Part shown: positions 36,333 through 44,523 of the stretch, one piece after another | How the letters are laid out: each line of letters opens with the position of its first letter | Position numbering within the stretch: the stretch's first letter is position 1 | Origin: Rhizobiaceae bacterium | Lineage (GTDB): Bacteria > Pseudomonadota > Alphaproteobacteria > Rhizobiales > Rhizobiaceae | DNA length: 64,000 nucleotides | NCBI GenBank assembly: GCA_023953845.1 | Contig: JAMLJC010000002.1 | Location: forward strand, 744,001-808,000 | Reading direction: 5' to 3' | The notes under the pieces: model-generated | Seen by the model: the letters and a program-made list of their open reading frames with translations, nothing else | The model's database searches: none | Told to the model about the DNA's origin: nothing | Translations under genes and position numbers: made by a program

Positions 36333-36385
36333 CGTGACAATTATTGCATTGTATCTCTCCAAGAGTCAATGCAGATACATTGTCA
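36326..36385. promoter_or_regulatory. Operator candidate between MocR-type gene and DUF1127 gene
   Basis: TTGTCA-TCG-TGACAA (36326-36340) is a perfect palindrome covering the regulator ATG. Further elements lie beyond it: TGCATTG (36345-36351) with CAATGCA (36367-36373), a pair of ATACA sites in opposite orientation (36350-36354 and 36375-36379), and a third TTGTCA at 36380. The region is AT-rich compared with the surroundings, as expected for divergent promoters. Confidence 0.6.
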
Positions 36386-36423
36386 CCATCGATCTGGAAG
36401 CCAATAAAAATTGGAATAGTACA

Positions 36424-36657
36424 ATGAGCGCGATTGATACGATTGTCTCGCAAAGCAGGCCGAATAAGCGGCCAACCGCAACCTTTATGAGGCGGTTTGG
36501 CGCAGCTTTGCTGCGTACCACGGATTCGCTCGACCGCATGATGGATCGTCGCCGTTCACGGCTGGCGCTACTGGAAATGACCGACGACCAGCTCAAGGAC
36601 GTAGGCCTCTCGCGCGGCGAAGCCTATCGCGAGGGCATCAGGCCGTTCTGGGACTGA
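36424..36657 (+). CDS. DUF1127 small protein
   Basis: 77 residues from the ATG at 36424. The C-terminal half carries the DUF1127 (YjiS-like) signature RRRSRLALLEMTDDQLKDVGLSRGEA. Such small Arg-rich proteins in rhizobia have been linked to RNA-related and phosphate or stress physiology, but no role can be assigned here. It diverges from the MocR-type gene across 91 bp that contain palindromes. Confidence 0.85.
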   Translation: MSAIDTIVSQSRPNKRPTATFMRRFGAALLRTTDSLDRMMDRRRSRLALLEMTDDQLKDVGLSRGEAYREGIRPFWD

Positions 36658-36671
36658 GCGCGGGCTGATGT

Positions 36672-36697
36672 GCGCGACGCATGGCGAGGCGTCGCGC
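36672..36697. terminator. Hairpin between convergent DUF1127 and lipoprotein genes
   Basis: GCGCGACGC and GCGTCGCGC form a perfect 9-bp stem with an 8-base loop, placed between two convergent stops. Likely a shared terminator, though without a T-tract. Confidence 0.6.
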
Positions 36698-36709
36698 GAG
36701 GCCCTGCCG

Positions 36710-37159
36710 TCAGGCGGCGCTGCCGCAGCTCTGGTCGCCCGTGCGCCAGCGGTTGATATCGGCGGTGACGCGCGCGCCGAGCGGCTCGGACATCAGCGGG
36801 CCGAACGCTTCCACCTGGCTGGAGCCGCCGCGCGCCTGCACGACGAGCGCCGGCAGACCGCCGAAATTCTTCGCAGGCACCAGCAGGAAACGCGGCTGGC
36901 CGCTCATCGAATTGAGCTCGTTGGCGAAGCGATAGGAGCGGAAGGCCGGGTCCTTGCTGGCAAACCAGCATTTGTGCGCGGCAATCGAAACCTGTTCCAT
37001 CACGCGCAGCGACGCGCTCTTGCCGGAGCCGCCGGCATTGGCGGGACGCTTGGTTTCCGACTGGCAGGCGGCAAGCGAAAGCGCGCTTGCGACTGCAAGA
37101 AGCATGGCCGCAGCGCGAAAGCCGCGCCTTGCCGTTGGGAACGCCGCGCGCCCCGTCAC
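36710..37159 (-). CDS. Putative lipoprotein, unrecognised
   Basis: 149 residues from a GTG that overlaps the purQ stop (GTGA), so it is translationally coupled to purQ. The N-terminus has Arg residues, a hydrophobic stretch (AMLLAVASALSLAAC) and a lipobox LAAC, predicting lipidation at about Cys32 and export. The mature part has two further Cys residues (HKCWF near 63, DQSCGSAA at the end) that could form a disulfide. I recognise no family; the link with purine synthesis may be only transcriptional. Confidence 0.7.
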   Translation of the reverse strand: MTGRAAFPTARRGFRAAAMLLAVASALSLAACQSETKRPANAGGSGKSASLRVMEQVSIAAHKCWFASKDPAFRSYRFANELNSMSGQPRFLLVPAKNFGGLPALVVQARGGSSQVEAFGPLMSEPLGARVTADINRWRTGDQSCGSAA

Positions 37160-37824
37160 GCCGCGACGCCCAGCACGCCCTCGAACAGCGCACGGCCATC
37201 GGTGCCGCCATGCGCCTTTTCGATGAGGTTTTCCGGATGCGGCATCAGGCCGAGCACGTTGCCCTTGTCGGAGACGATGCCGGCGATGTCGTTGATCGAG
37301 CCGTTCGGATTGGTGCCCTCGGCATAGCGGAAGACCACCTGGCCTTCGCCCTCGATGCGCTTCAGCGTTTCCGCATCGGCGAAGAAATTGCCGTCATGAT
37401 GCGCCACCGGGCAGCGGATGATCTGGCCGGGCGCATAGTTGCGGGTGAAGGCGGTGTTGGCGTTGGCGACCTCCAGCTTCACCTCGCGGCAGACGAAGCG
37501 CAGCGAGGCATTGCGCATCAGGGCACCGGGCAGCATGCCTGCCTCCAGAAGGATCTGGAAGCCGTTGCAGACGCCCATCACCATCACGCCTTTCGCGGCC
37601 TTTTCGGCCACTGCGCGCATGGCGGGCATGCGGGCGGCGATCGCGCCGCAGCGCAGATAGTCGCCATAGGAGAACCCACCCGGAATGACGATCAGATCGA
37701 CATCCGGAATCTCGGTGTCCGTCTCCCAGATCGTTGCAGGCGGGCGGCCGGAAATCTTCGTCAGCGCCGCGATCATGTCGCGGTCACGGTTGAGGCCGGG
37801 GAGGAGGACAACGGCTGATTTCAT
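37156..37824 (-). CDS. purQ: Phosphoribosylformylglycinamidine synthase subunit PurQ
   Basis: Glutaminase subunit that feeds ammonia to PurL. The 222-residue class I amidotransferase has VIPGGFSYGDYLRCGAIAA, the nucleophile Cys in VMGVCNGFQILLEAG and the C-terminal GLMPHPEN with His. The ATG overlaps the stop of the preceding coiled-coil gene by 4 bases (ATGA). Confidence 0.97.
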   Translation of the reverse strand: MKSAVVLLPGLNRDRDMIAALTKISGRPPATIWETDTEIPDVDLIVIPGGFSYGDYLRCGAIAARMPAMRAVAEKAAKGVMVMGVCNGFQILLEAGMLPGALMRNASLRFVCREVKLEVANANTAFTRNYAPGQIIRCPVAHHDGNFFADAETLKRIEGEGQVVFRYAEGTNPNGSINDIAGIVSDKGNVLGLMPHPENLIEKAHGGTDGRALFEGVLGVAA

Positions 37825-38078
37825 TGTGGCGGCGTGTAGGGTGTTTGAGTTTCGGCTAATTCACGTAGTTCCAAACGGCGTTCAATACGATCGAGGCGCT
37901 CGTCGTGGCGAGCGAGAACGCTATAGATGTTGTGGATGTCGTTCTGTATGGAAACGACGTGACCACGGACGGAGATGAGTTCCTGTCGTATCTCTCGCAG
38001 GCCTTCCTCAACGCCGCCGAGCCGCGACTGAATCTGCTTCAGAAGCTCATACATCAGTTCGTTGGTGACTTCGGCCAT
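37821..38078 (-). CDS. Small coiled-coil protein between purS and purQ
   Basis: 85 residues from the ATG at 38078 (AGGAGCG-like bases upstream). Almost the whole chain is predicted helix with heptad-like spacing of Leu, Ile and Val (QIQSRLGGVEEGLREIRQEL, then HNIYSVLARHDERLDRIERR). No export signal and no recognised enzyme domain. It starts 17 bp after purS and overlaps purQ by 4 bases, so it is embedded in the purine operon. It resembles generic small rhizobial coiled-coil proteins; function unknown. Confidence 0.7.
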   Translation of the reverse strand: MAEVTNELMYELLKQIQSRLGGVEEGLREIRQELISVRGHVVSIQNDIHNIYSVLARHDERLDRIERRLELRELAETQTPYTPPQ

Positions 38079-38095
38079 GCGGCGCTCCTGCAACT

Positions 38096-38338
38096 TCAGG
38101 TAAGCGCCACAGTGTAGTTCTCGATCACTGTATTGGCCAGAAGCTTGTCGCACATGGCCTTGAGGTCGGCTTCCGCCTTTGCGCGGTCCGTACTCTGCAA
38201 CTCCAGGTCGAAAACCTTGCCCTGGCGCACGGAGCCGACGTCGCCGAAGCCGAGCGCGCCCAGCGCATGCTCGATCGCCTTGCCCTGCGGGTCGAGGACG
38301 CCGTTCTTGAGGGTGACGGTAACGCGGGCTTTGATCAC
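38096..38338 (-). CDS. purS: Phosphoribosylformylglycinamidine synthase subunit PurS
   Basis: Small dimeric subunit that bridges PurQ and PurL for ammonia transfer. 80 residues from a GTG (VIKARVTVTLKNGVLDPQGKAI), preceded by AGGA eight bases upstream. The family signature LKNGVLDPQGKAIEHAL and GFGDVGSVRQGKVFDLEL are clear. The in-frame TTG at 38374 would add 12 unrelated residues. It lies 81 bp after purC. Confidence 0.95.
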   Translation of the reverse strand: MIKARVTVTLKNGVLDPQGKAIEHALGALGFGDVGSVRQGKVFDLELQSTDRAKAEADLKAMCDKLLANTVIENYTVALT

Positions 38339-38419
38339 GGCGATCCTATCGTGAAGTGTCTTGCGGCAGTCCAAATGCGATGCGCCCGCGCCTGACGAAA
38401 GGGGCGGGCGCCGGAGGCG

Positions 38420-39217
38420 TCAGTGACGGGTGCCTTTCGGGGGCTCCTCGTTCGAGGCGACCAGAACCGGGCCCGTCGGGCGCGGGGGCTCGTTCTCGTT
38501 CATGATGCCGAGACGGCGCGCGACTTCCTGATAGGCCTCGACCAGCCCGCCCATGTCACGGCGGAAACGGTCCTTGTCCAGCTTGTCCTGCGTGGCGACG
38601 TCCCAGAGCCGGCAGGAGTCCGGCGAGATCTCGTCGGCGACGACGATGCGCATCATCTCGCCTTCATAGAGGCGGCCGCATTCCATCTTGAAGTCGACGA
38701 GCTGGATGCCGACGCCCATGAACAGGCCGGACAGGAAATCGTTGACGCGGATGGCAAGCGCCATGATGTCGTCGATCTCCTGCGGGCTCGCCCAGCCGAA
38801 AGCCGTGATGTGCTCCTCGGTGACCATCGGGTCGTCGAGCGCGTCGGCCTTGTAGTAGAACTCGATGATGGAGCGCGGCAGCACAGTGCCTTCCTCGATG
38901 CCGAGACGCTTGGAAAGCGAGCCCGCCGCGATGTTGCGCACCACGACCTCTAGCGGGATGATCTCGACTTCCTTGATCAGCTGCTCGCGCATGTTCAGCC
39001 GGCGGATGAAATGCGTCGGAATGCCCATCCGGTTGAGATGGTTGAAGATATGCTCCGAGATGCGGTTGTTGAGCACGCCCTTGCCGTCGACCACCGCATG
39101 CTTCTTCTTGTTGAAGGCGGTGGCGTCATCCTTGAAGAACTGGATGAGCGTTCCGGGCTCCGGGCCCTCATACAATATCTTGGCCTTGCCTTCGTAGATG
39201 CGGCGGCGTCGGTTCAT
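38420..39217 (-). CDS. purC: Phosphoribosylaminoimidazole-succinocarboxamide (SAICAR) synthase
   Basis: Joins CAIR and aspartate in purine synthesis. 265 residues from the ATG at 39217, with RRRIYEGKAKILYEGPEPGTLIQFFKDDATAF, VEIIPLEVVVRNIAAGSLSKR and FKMECGRLYEGEMMRIVVADEISPDSCRLWD. The last roughly 20 residues (PPRPTGPVLVASNEEPPKG) extend beyond the usual end and look disordered. First gene of the purC-purS-(coiled coil)-purQ-(lipoprotein) operon. Confidence 0.96.
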   Translation of the reverse strand: MNRRRRIYEGKAKILYEGPEPGTLIQFFKDDATAFNKKKHAVVDGKGVLNNRISEHIFNHLNRMGIPTHFIRRLNMREQLIKEVEIIPLEVVVRNIAAGSLSKRLGIEEGTVLPRSIIEFYYKADALDDPMVTEEHITAFGWASPQEIDDIMALAIRVNDFLSGLFMGVGIQLVDFKMECGRLYEGEMMRIVVADEISPDSCRLWDVATQDKLDKDRFRRDMGGLVEAYQEVARRLGIMNENEPPRPTGPVLVASNEEPPKGTRH

Positions 39218-39490
39218 CAATCTGTCTCTGGGGTTGGCAGGGCTGTCGGCAAGTCACCGTACCCTTCGTTACGCCGCAAATGCTGCGACAATGGGCTATA
39301 TTTAGGGGGTGTCTATCCCAATCGCCAGCGTTCCTCAATCGTGAAATAGGGCCATCAACGGCTTTTGGAAGGATGATGCTGCGGTGCAGCACAAAACCGG
39401 GCTGCCGCGACATATTGACCTTACTCGGGGCTTTTGGTTTGAGCAGGAGCCATCTACATACGCCATCGCACCCGCGCACGGAGGGAACTC

Positions 39491-39811
39491 ATGAGCATGA
39501 AAGACCGCGAGGAAGGTTTTGAACGCAAGTTCGCCTTCGATGAAGAACTGCGTTTCAAGGCGACGGCCCGTCGCAACAAGCTTCTGGGCCTCTGGGCCGC
39601 GGAAAAGCTCGGCAAATCCGGCGAGGACGCCGAAGCCTATGCGAAATCGGTGGTCATCGCCGATTTCGAGGAGGCGGGCGACGACGACGTCTTCCGCAAG
39701 GTCCGCAAGGATTTCGACAATGCGGGCGTCGACCAGTCGGACCACCAGATCCGCCGCACCATGGAAGAACTGATGGCGCAGGCCGTCGAGGCCGTGAAGA
39801 ACGCCGGCTAA
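39491..39811 (+). CDS. ATP synthase zeta inhibitor subunit (DUF1476)
   Basis: 106-residue all-helical protein of the DUF1476 family, the alphaproteobacterial zeta subunit that inhibits F1-ATPase hydrolysis (established in Paracoccus). Landmarks are the N-terminal MKDREEGFERKFAFDEELRFKATARRNKLLGLWAAEKLG and the DVFRKVRKDF segment. In Paracoccus the N-terminal part is the inhibitory region. GGAGGG-like bases precede the ATG. It is monocistronic, diverging from purC across 273 bp and ended by a clear terminator. Confidence 0.92.
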   Translation: MSMKDREEGFERKFAFDEELRFKATARRNKLLGLWAAEKLGKSGEDAEAYAKSVVIADFEEAGDDDVFRKVRKDFDNAGVDQSDHQIRRTMEELMAQAVEAVKNAG

Positions 39812-39839
39812 CGGGCCGGGACTTCCGCTGGACCAACTC

Positions 39840-39869
39840 ACCGCCCGCTGCAGGGGGCGGTTTTCTGTT
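39840..39869 (+). terminator. Rho-independent terminator after the zeta subunit gene
   Basis: ACCGCCC and GGGCGGT form a 7-bp stem with an 8-base loop, followed by TTTCTGTT. It starts 29 bp after the stop. Confidence 0.85.
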
Positions 39870-39929
39870 GCCTGCGCGGCGTGTTCTGCTTGAATGCCGC
39901 GACTTTCTCCCATTTGCAGGATCGAGCCC

Positions 39930-40706
39930 ATGTCGCTGTCTTCGCGCCTTCGCGCTGGTGAAACGCTGTTCACGGCATGGTCCGGCGTGCCGGACGCGCT
40001 GACGGTGGAGGTGCTGGCGGCGCAGGATTTCGACGTCGTCACGCTGGACATGCAGCATGGCGGCCACAACGAGGATAGCGTGCTGCGCAGCATCGTGCCC
40101 ATCCTGCGCACCGGCAAGCCGGCGGCGGTGCGCATTCCGGTGGGCCGCTTCGACATGGCGAGCCGCGCGCTGGATTTCGGGGCGGAAGCCGTCATCGCTC
40201 CGATGATCAACTCCGTCGCCGACGCGCAGGCCTTTGCGCAATCGATGAAGTACCCGCCGGTCGGCATGCGCTCCTGGGGACCGACCTATGCGTTTCCGCG
40301 TCACGGCAAGGGCAGCTTCGCCGACTGGCTGGCCGAATCGAACACGCGCACGCTGGCGATCGCCATGGTCGAGACGCGGCAGGCGCTGGACTGTCTCGAC
40401 GGCATCCTGGAAACGCCGGGCATCGACGGGATATTCGTCGGACCCTCGGATTTCTCCATTGCCTGGACGGGCGGCAAGGCCGTCGACTCTACATTGGAAG
40501 ACATGATGGAAACGGTCGCCGATATCGGCCGGCGGACCCGCGCCGCCGGCAAGGCTGCCGCGATTTTCGTCGTCAACCCGGAGATCACGGGCCGCTTCGC
40601 GAAAATGGGCTTCCAGTTTTTCGCCACCGGCTCCGAGCCGATGCTGATGGCGCGGGGCACCGCGAGCCTGCTCGGCGAGGCGCGCAAATCCTTGGCGGCG
40701 AAATAG
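39930..40706 (+). CDS. HpcH/HpaI family aldolase
   Basis: Metal-dependent class II aldolase that splits or forms 2-keto-3-deoxy acids with pyruvate. 258 residues from the ATG at 39930; motifs include FDVVTLDMQHGGHNED, AAVRIPVGRFDM, FGAEAVIAPMINSVADAQ, VETRQALDCLDGIL (metal-ligand Glu) and GIFVGPSDFSIAWTG. Substrate (ketodeoxyglucarate, ketodeoxyrhamnonate or 4-hydroxy-2-oxoheptanedioate type) is not decided by the sequence. It converges on the hydrolase gene with one base between stops. Confidence 0.88.
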   Translation: MSLSSRLRAGETLFTAWSGVPDALTVEVLAAQDFDVVTLDMQHGGHNEDSVLRSIVPILRTGKPAAVRIPVGRFDMASRALDFGAEAVIAPMINSVADAQAFAQSMKYPPVGMRSWGPTYAFPRHGKGSFADWLAESNTRTLAIAMVETRQALDCLDGILETPGIDGIFVGPSDFSIAWTGGKAVDSTLEDMMETVADIGRRTRAAGKAAAIFVVNPEITGRFAKMGFQFFATGSEPMLMARGTASLLGEARKSLAAK

Positions 40707-40707
40707 T

Positions 40708-41256
40708 TCAGAGCCGCGACAGCAGTTTCGCGAAGGTCAGCGAGCCTTCCGGCCATGGGCCGTAGCCCGCATCCGCATTGATGTGGCCCGCCTCGCCGGC
40801 ATCGATGAAGAGCGAGCCCCACGCAGCCGCCAGATCCTCGGCCACCGCAAAATCGCAATATGGATCGTTGCGGCTGCCGATCGTGATCGACGGGAAGGGC
40901 AGGGGATCGCGCGGGTAGGGACCGAACGCCTTCAGCGCGCGCGGCTTGAGCTTCCTGCTCTCCAGATCGGGCGGGGCGACAAGGAAAGCGCCGCGCACAT
41001 CCGCGGTGAAGCGCGGAATGGCGTTGACGACGGTCGGGATGCCGAGCGAATGGGCGACTAGCACGACCGGGCGGGCGGATTCGTTGACGGTGTCCGCCAG
41101 CCGCGCCGACCAGTCGTGACGGTCCGGCTTGTCCCAGTTCGCCTGCGCGACACGACGTGCGGTGGACAGGCGCTCCTGCCAGCGCGTCTGCCAGTGATCC
41201 GGTCCGGAGTTTCCGTGGCCGGGAACGATGATGATGTCGGCGTCCGATGCTTTCAT
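40708..41256 (-). CDS. RBBP9/YdeN family serine hydrolase
   Basis: Small alpha/beta hydrolase, 182 residues from the ATG at 41256. IIIVPGHGNSGPDHWQTRWQ at the N-terminus and the nucleophile elbow VLVAHSLGI are diagnostic; the catalytic Asp lies in SRNDPYCDF and the His in EAGHINADAG. The substrate is unknown. It is 42 bp downstream of the GST gene on the same strand, so icd-gst-hydrolase may be one transcript. Confidence 0.88.
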   Translation of the reverse strand: MKASDADIIIVPGHGNSGPDHWQTRWQERLSTARRVAQANWDKPDRHDWSARLADTVNESARPVVLVAHSLGIPTVVNAIPRFTADVRGAFLVAPPDLESRKLKPRALKAFGPYPRDPLPFPSITIGSRNDPYCDFAVAEDLAAAWGSLFIDAGEAGHINADAGYGPWPEGSLTFAKLLSRL

Positions 41257-41298
41257 GCGCCGGCATTTAGCGATGCGGCGCGGCGGCTTCAACCGTTC

Positions 41299-41940
41299 CT
41301 ATCCGAAGGTCGGCTCGGTCGCCGCAAAGGCGGAACGCGTCCGCATGCGTTCCCACCAGCCGGAAAGCTCGGCATGGGGCTCCATCAGCGACGCTGAAAC
41401 CGGAGCCTTGACGAAATAAGCAAAGATCGGCGCGGCGTGCAGGTCGGCGAGCGACGGCGCGTCGCCAAGCAGGAATGGACCGTTCGCCTTCAGCGCGGAA
41501 AGGGTTTCGAGCGCAGTGCGGGCGACCCCGACGGCGGCCGCGACGCGCGCCTCGTCCACCTCGCCGCCGGATTTCGGCTTCGAGACGGTCTCGACATAGA
41601 TGTCCCAGACCATGGAACGGTAAGCGTAGGCGTCGAGCAGCGCGATGATCTGGTTCATCCGCGCCCGCTGCCGCGGATCGGCCGGCTGCAAGGGAGGTCC
41701 GTCAAAGCCTTCGTCCACGTAGCGGGTGATCGCCGACGTCTCGAACAGGCGGAAGCCGTCATGCTCGAAGGCGGGGATGCGGCCGAACGGATGGATCTGC
41801 CGGTACCAGTCCGGCAGGCCCTCGGCCGCGAAAACGTCCACCGGGACGAGGCGGTGTTCGATCCCCTTCTCGATCAGTGCCAGCCGCGCGATGCGCACGT
41901 AGACGCTGTAGTCGGAACCGTAGAGAAGGGGTTCTTCCAT
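41299..41940 (-). CDS. Glutathione S-transferase family protein
   Basis: 213 residues with an N-terminal thioredoxin-like domain (LLYGSDYSVYVRIARLALIEKGI, then GRIPAFEHDGFRLFETSAITRYVDE, which binds the gamma-glutamyl of glutathione) and an all-helical C-terminal domain with FLLGDAPSLADLHAAPIFAYF. The catalytic residue at the usual place is probably Ser or Tyr rather than Cys. Starts six bases after the icd stop. Confidence 0.9.
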   Translation of the reverse strand: MEEPLLYGSDYSVYVRIARLALIEKGIEHRLVPVDVFAAEGLPDWYRQIHPFGRIPAFEHDGFRLFETSAITRYVDEGFDGPPLQPADPRQRARMNQIIALLDAYAYRSMVWDIYVETVSKPKSGGEVDEARVAAAVGVARTALETLSALKANGPFLLGDAPSLADLHAAPIFAYFVKAPVSASLMEPHAELSGWWERMRTRSAFAATEPTFG

Positions 41941-41946
41941 GCTGTG

Positions 41947-43158
41947 TCAGGCCATCGCCTTCTGCAGATTCTCGTCGATCTTGTCGAGGAAGCCGGTGGT
42001 CGAGAGCCACGGCTGGTCCGGACCGATCAGCAGCGACAGGTCCTTGGTCATGTAGCCCGACTCGACGGTCTGGATGCAGACCTTCTCCAGCGTCTCGGCG
42101 AATTTCGCCAGCGCCGCGTTGTCGTCCAGCTTGGCGCGGTGCGAGAGGCCGCGCGTCCATGCGAAGATCGAGGCGATGGAGTTGGTGGAGGTCTCCTGGC
42201 CCTTCTGGTGCTGGCGATAATGGCGCGTCACGGTGCCGTGAGCGGCCTCGGCCTCGACGGTCCTGCCGTCCGGCGTCATCAGCACCGACGTCATCAGGCC
42301 GAGCGAGCCGAAACCCTGCGCGACGGTGTCGGACTGCACGTCGCCGTCGTAGTTCTTGCAGGCCCAGACATAGCCGCCGGACCATTTCAGCGCCGAAGCG
42401 ACCATGTCGTCGATGAGGCGGTGCTCGTACCAGATCTTGTTCGCCTTGAAGGCCTCCTCGAACTCGGCTTCGTAGACTTCCTGGAAGATATCCTTGAAGC
42501 GGCCGTCATACGCCTTGAGGATGGTGTTCTTGGTCGAGAGATAGACCGGATAGCCGCGCAGCAGGCCATAGTTCATCGAGGCGCGCGCGAATTCGCGGAT
42601 CGACTCGTCGAGATTGTACATGGCCATGGCGACGCCCGAGCCTGGCGCGTCGAACACGTCGTGCTCGATCACCTTGCCGTCCTCGCCGACGAATTTTATC
42701 GTCAGCTTGCCCTTGCCGGGGAAGGTGAAGTCGGTCGCCTTGTACTGGTCGCCGAAAGCGTGACGGCCGACGATGATCGGCTGCGTCCAGCCCGGCACCA
42801 GACGGGGCACGTTCTTCATGATGATGGGCTCGCGGAAGATGACGCCCCCGAGGATGTTGCGGATCGTGCCGTTCGGCGACTTCCACATCTTCCTCAGCTT
42901 GAATTCCTCGACGCGGGCCTCGTCGGGCGTGATGGTCGCGCATTTCACACCGACACCGTGCTTCTTGATGGCGTTGGCCGCGTCGATCGTCACCTGGTCG
43001 TTGGTGGCGTCGCGGTGCTCGATGCCGAGGTCGTAATATTCGAGCGGGATGTCGAGATACGGATGGATCAGCTTGTCCTTGATGAAATGCCAGATGATCC
43101 GGGTCATCTCGTCGCCGTCGAGCTCGACGACCGGATTTGCGACCTTGATTTTCGCCAT
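41947..43158 (-). CDS. icd: NADP-dependent isocitrate dehydrogenase
   Basis: Oxidative decarboxylation of isocitrate to 2-oxoglutarate. The 403-residue length and sequence (AKIKVANPVVELDGDEMTRI, IPLEYYDLGIEHRDATNDQVT, AAHGTVTRHYRQHQKGQETSTNSIASIFAW) place it in the homodimeric, eukaryote-like type common in Rhizobiales, not the E. coli type. The open frame upstream to 43344 is a shadow. Heads a minus-strand group with the GST and hydrolase genes. Confidence 0.96.
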   Translation of the reverse strand: MAKIKVANPVVELDGDEMTRIIWHFIKDKLIHPYLDIPLEYYDLGIEHRDATNDQVTIDAANAIKKHGVGVKCATITPDEARVEEFKLRKMWKSPNGTIRNILGGVIFREPIIMKNVPRLVPGWTQPIIVGRHAFGDQYKATDFTFPGKGKLTIKFVGEDGKVIEHDVFDAPGSGVAMAMYNLDESIREFARASMNYGLLRGYPVYLSTKNTILKAYDGRFKDIFQEVYEAEFEEAFKANKIWYEHRLIDDMVASALKWSGGYVWACKNYDGDVQSDTVAQGFGSLGLMTSVLMTPDGRTVEAEAAHGTVTRHYRQHQKGQETSTNSIASIFAWTRGLSHRAKLDDNAALAKFAETLEKVCIQTVESGYMTKDLSLLIGPDQPWLSTTGFLDKIDENLQKAMA

Positions 43159-43436
43159 GGAGCTTGTTCCTGACCTTGCGCGTGTGAAAAAACGGGTGGT
43201 TGCCGCGGGATGCCCGTCGCTACAGCAAAGCGGCCCGGCAAGGCAAGAGCGCGGAAAGTAGCAGACTCGCGGCCGGCCCCGGCTTCTCCGCGCGGCTGAA
43301 GGGATCGGCAGACCGTTGTCGGCGATGCGCCCGGTGCGGCACATGCCGCGCGATCAACTTTCCATCGACATGCGAAAGGCGCGGCGATAGATGCGGCCGG
43401 CAGTTCCAATCAAATCAACAGGTCCCGACTCCAGGC

Positions 43437-44282
43437 ATGAGTGAAGCGCCCGCCATATCCGCCGCATCGATGTTCCAGCCGGTGATCGTGCTGGTCGAGC
43501 CGCAGCTCGGCGAGAATATCGGCATGGTGGCGCGGGCCATGGCCAATTTCGGCCTGTCGGATCTGAGGCTGGTCAATCCGCGCGACGGCTGGCCGAACGA
43601 GAAGGCGATCGCCACGGCCAGCAAGGCGGACCACGTCATCCGCGCGGTGCAGGTCTTCGAGAAGCTGGACCACGCCATCGGCGACCTGAACTTCGTCATG
43701 GCGACGACGGCGCGCGAGCGCGACAATTTCAAGCCCGTGCGCGGGCCGGTCGAAGCGGGCAGGGCGCTCAGGGCGCGTTCGCAGGCGGGGCAACGGACGG
43801 GCATCCTGTTCGGCCGTGAGAAATTCGGCCTGTTCAACGAGGAAGTCGGTCTCGCCGATGAGATCGTGACGTTTCCCGTCAATCCAGCCTTCGCCTCGCT
43901 CAACATCGCGCAGGCGGTGCTGCTGATGTCCTATGAATGGATGAAGTCCGGCCTCGACAACGAGACGGACACGAATTTCCGGGGGCCGGAAAATCCGCCG
44001 GCACCCAAGGAGCAGCTCCAGGGTCTTTTCGACCATCTGGAGGCGGCGCTCGATACACGCGGCTATTTCCGGCCGGCGCCCAAGAAGCCGAAGATGGTGG
44101 ACAATCTGCGCGCCGTGCTGACGCGTCCGGGTTTCTCCGAGGCGGAACTGAAGGTGCTGCGCGGCATCGTCGCCTCGCTCGACTATTTTTCGCCGAAGCA
44201 GCCGCGCGGCGCCGGCTATCCCGAACGCAAGGCCAAGGCCGATCGGGAGGCGCATGAGTCGGGTGAGGACGACGATAGGTAG
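43437..44282 (+). CDS. trmJ: TrmJ-like tRNA/rRNA methyltransferase (SpoU family)
   Basis: SAM-dependent 2'-O-methyltransferase of the SPOUT class, probably acting on tRNA position 32. From the ATG at 43437 it is 281 residues, with VIVLVEPQLGENIGMVARAMANFG, ILFGREKFGLFNEEV, and NPAFASLNIAQAVLLMSYE, the three SpoU motifs that form the knot. The C-terminal region (about 165-281) is a helical extension found in TrmJ. The frame is open to 43200 but without homology. Diverges from icd. Confidence 0.92.
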   Translation: MSEAPAISAASMFQPVIVLVEPQLGENIGMVARAMANFGLSDLRLVNPRDGWPNEKAIATASKADHVIRAVQVFEKLDHAIGDLNFVMATTARERDNFKPVRGPVEAGRALRARSQAGQRTGILFGREKFGLFNEEVGLADEIVTFPVNPAFASLNIAQAVLLMSYEWMKSGLDNETDTNFRGPENPPAPKEQLQGLFDHLEAALDTRGYFRPAPKKPKMVDNLRAVLTRPGFSEAELKVLRGIVASLDYFSPKQPRGAGYPERKAKADREAHESGEDDDR

Positions 44283-44313
44283 GCAATCGGCTAAGGGGTC
44301 TGTCTGGCTGGAT

Positions 44314-44440
44314 ACCCCCACCCCTAGTCCCTCCCCACAAGGGGAAGGGAGATCAGGTCGGCACTAGACAATAACGGACACGATCAAGGGCAGGGCGGGA
44401 TTCCGCTCCCTCTTGTGGGGGGGGGGTAGGGAAGGGGGTC
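44314..44440. repeat. GC-rich intergenic palindromic repeat
   Basis: The 241-bp gap between trmJ and murI contains CCCCACAAG (44333-44341) and its exact reverse complement CTTGTGGGG (44412-44420), each flanked by C- or G-rich blocks (CCCCCACCCC before; a run of ten G at 44417-44426 and GTAGGGAAGGGGG after). The left arm also folds locally (TCCCTCCCC against GGGGAAGGGA). It looks like a dispersed rhizobial palindrome of the type found in many intergenic regions; copies elsewhere cannot be tested here. Confidence 0.55.
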
Positions 44441-44523
44441 GAAATTCCGCCGAACTGGCGGCCTTGAAGTGAGCGGCAACCGGCCGCATCCTTGGCCCGA
44501 CGACTCCCGGACGCAGATTCTCC

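Noticed and set aside
41437..43173. 578-codon open frame on + across GST and icd
   Set aside because: Antisense of two well-supported genes, with shadow composition.
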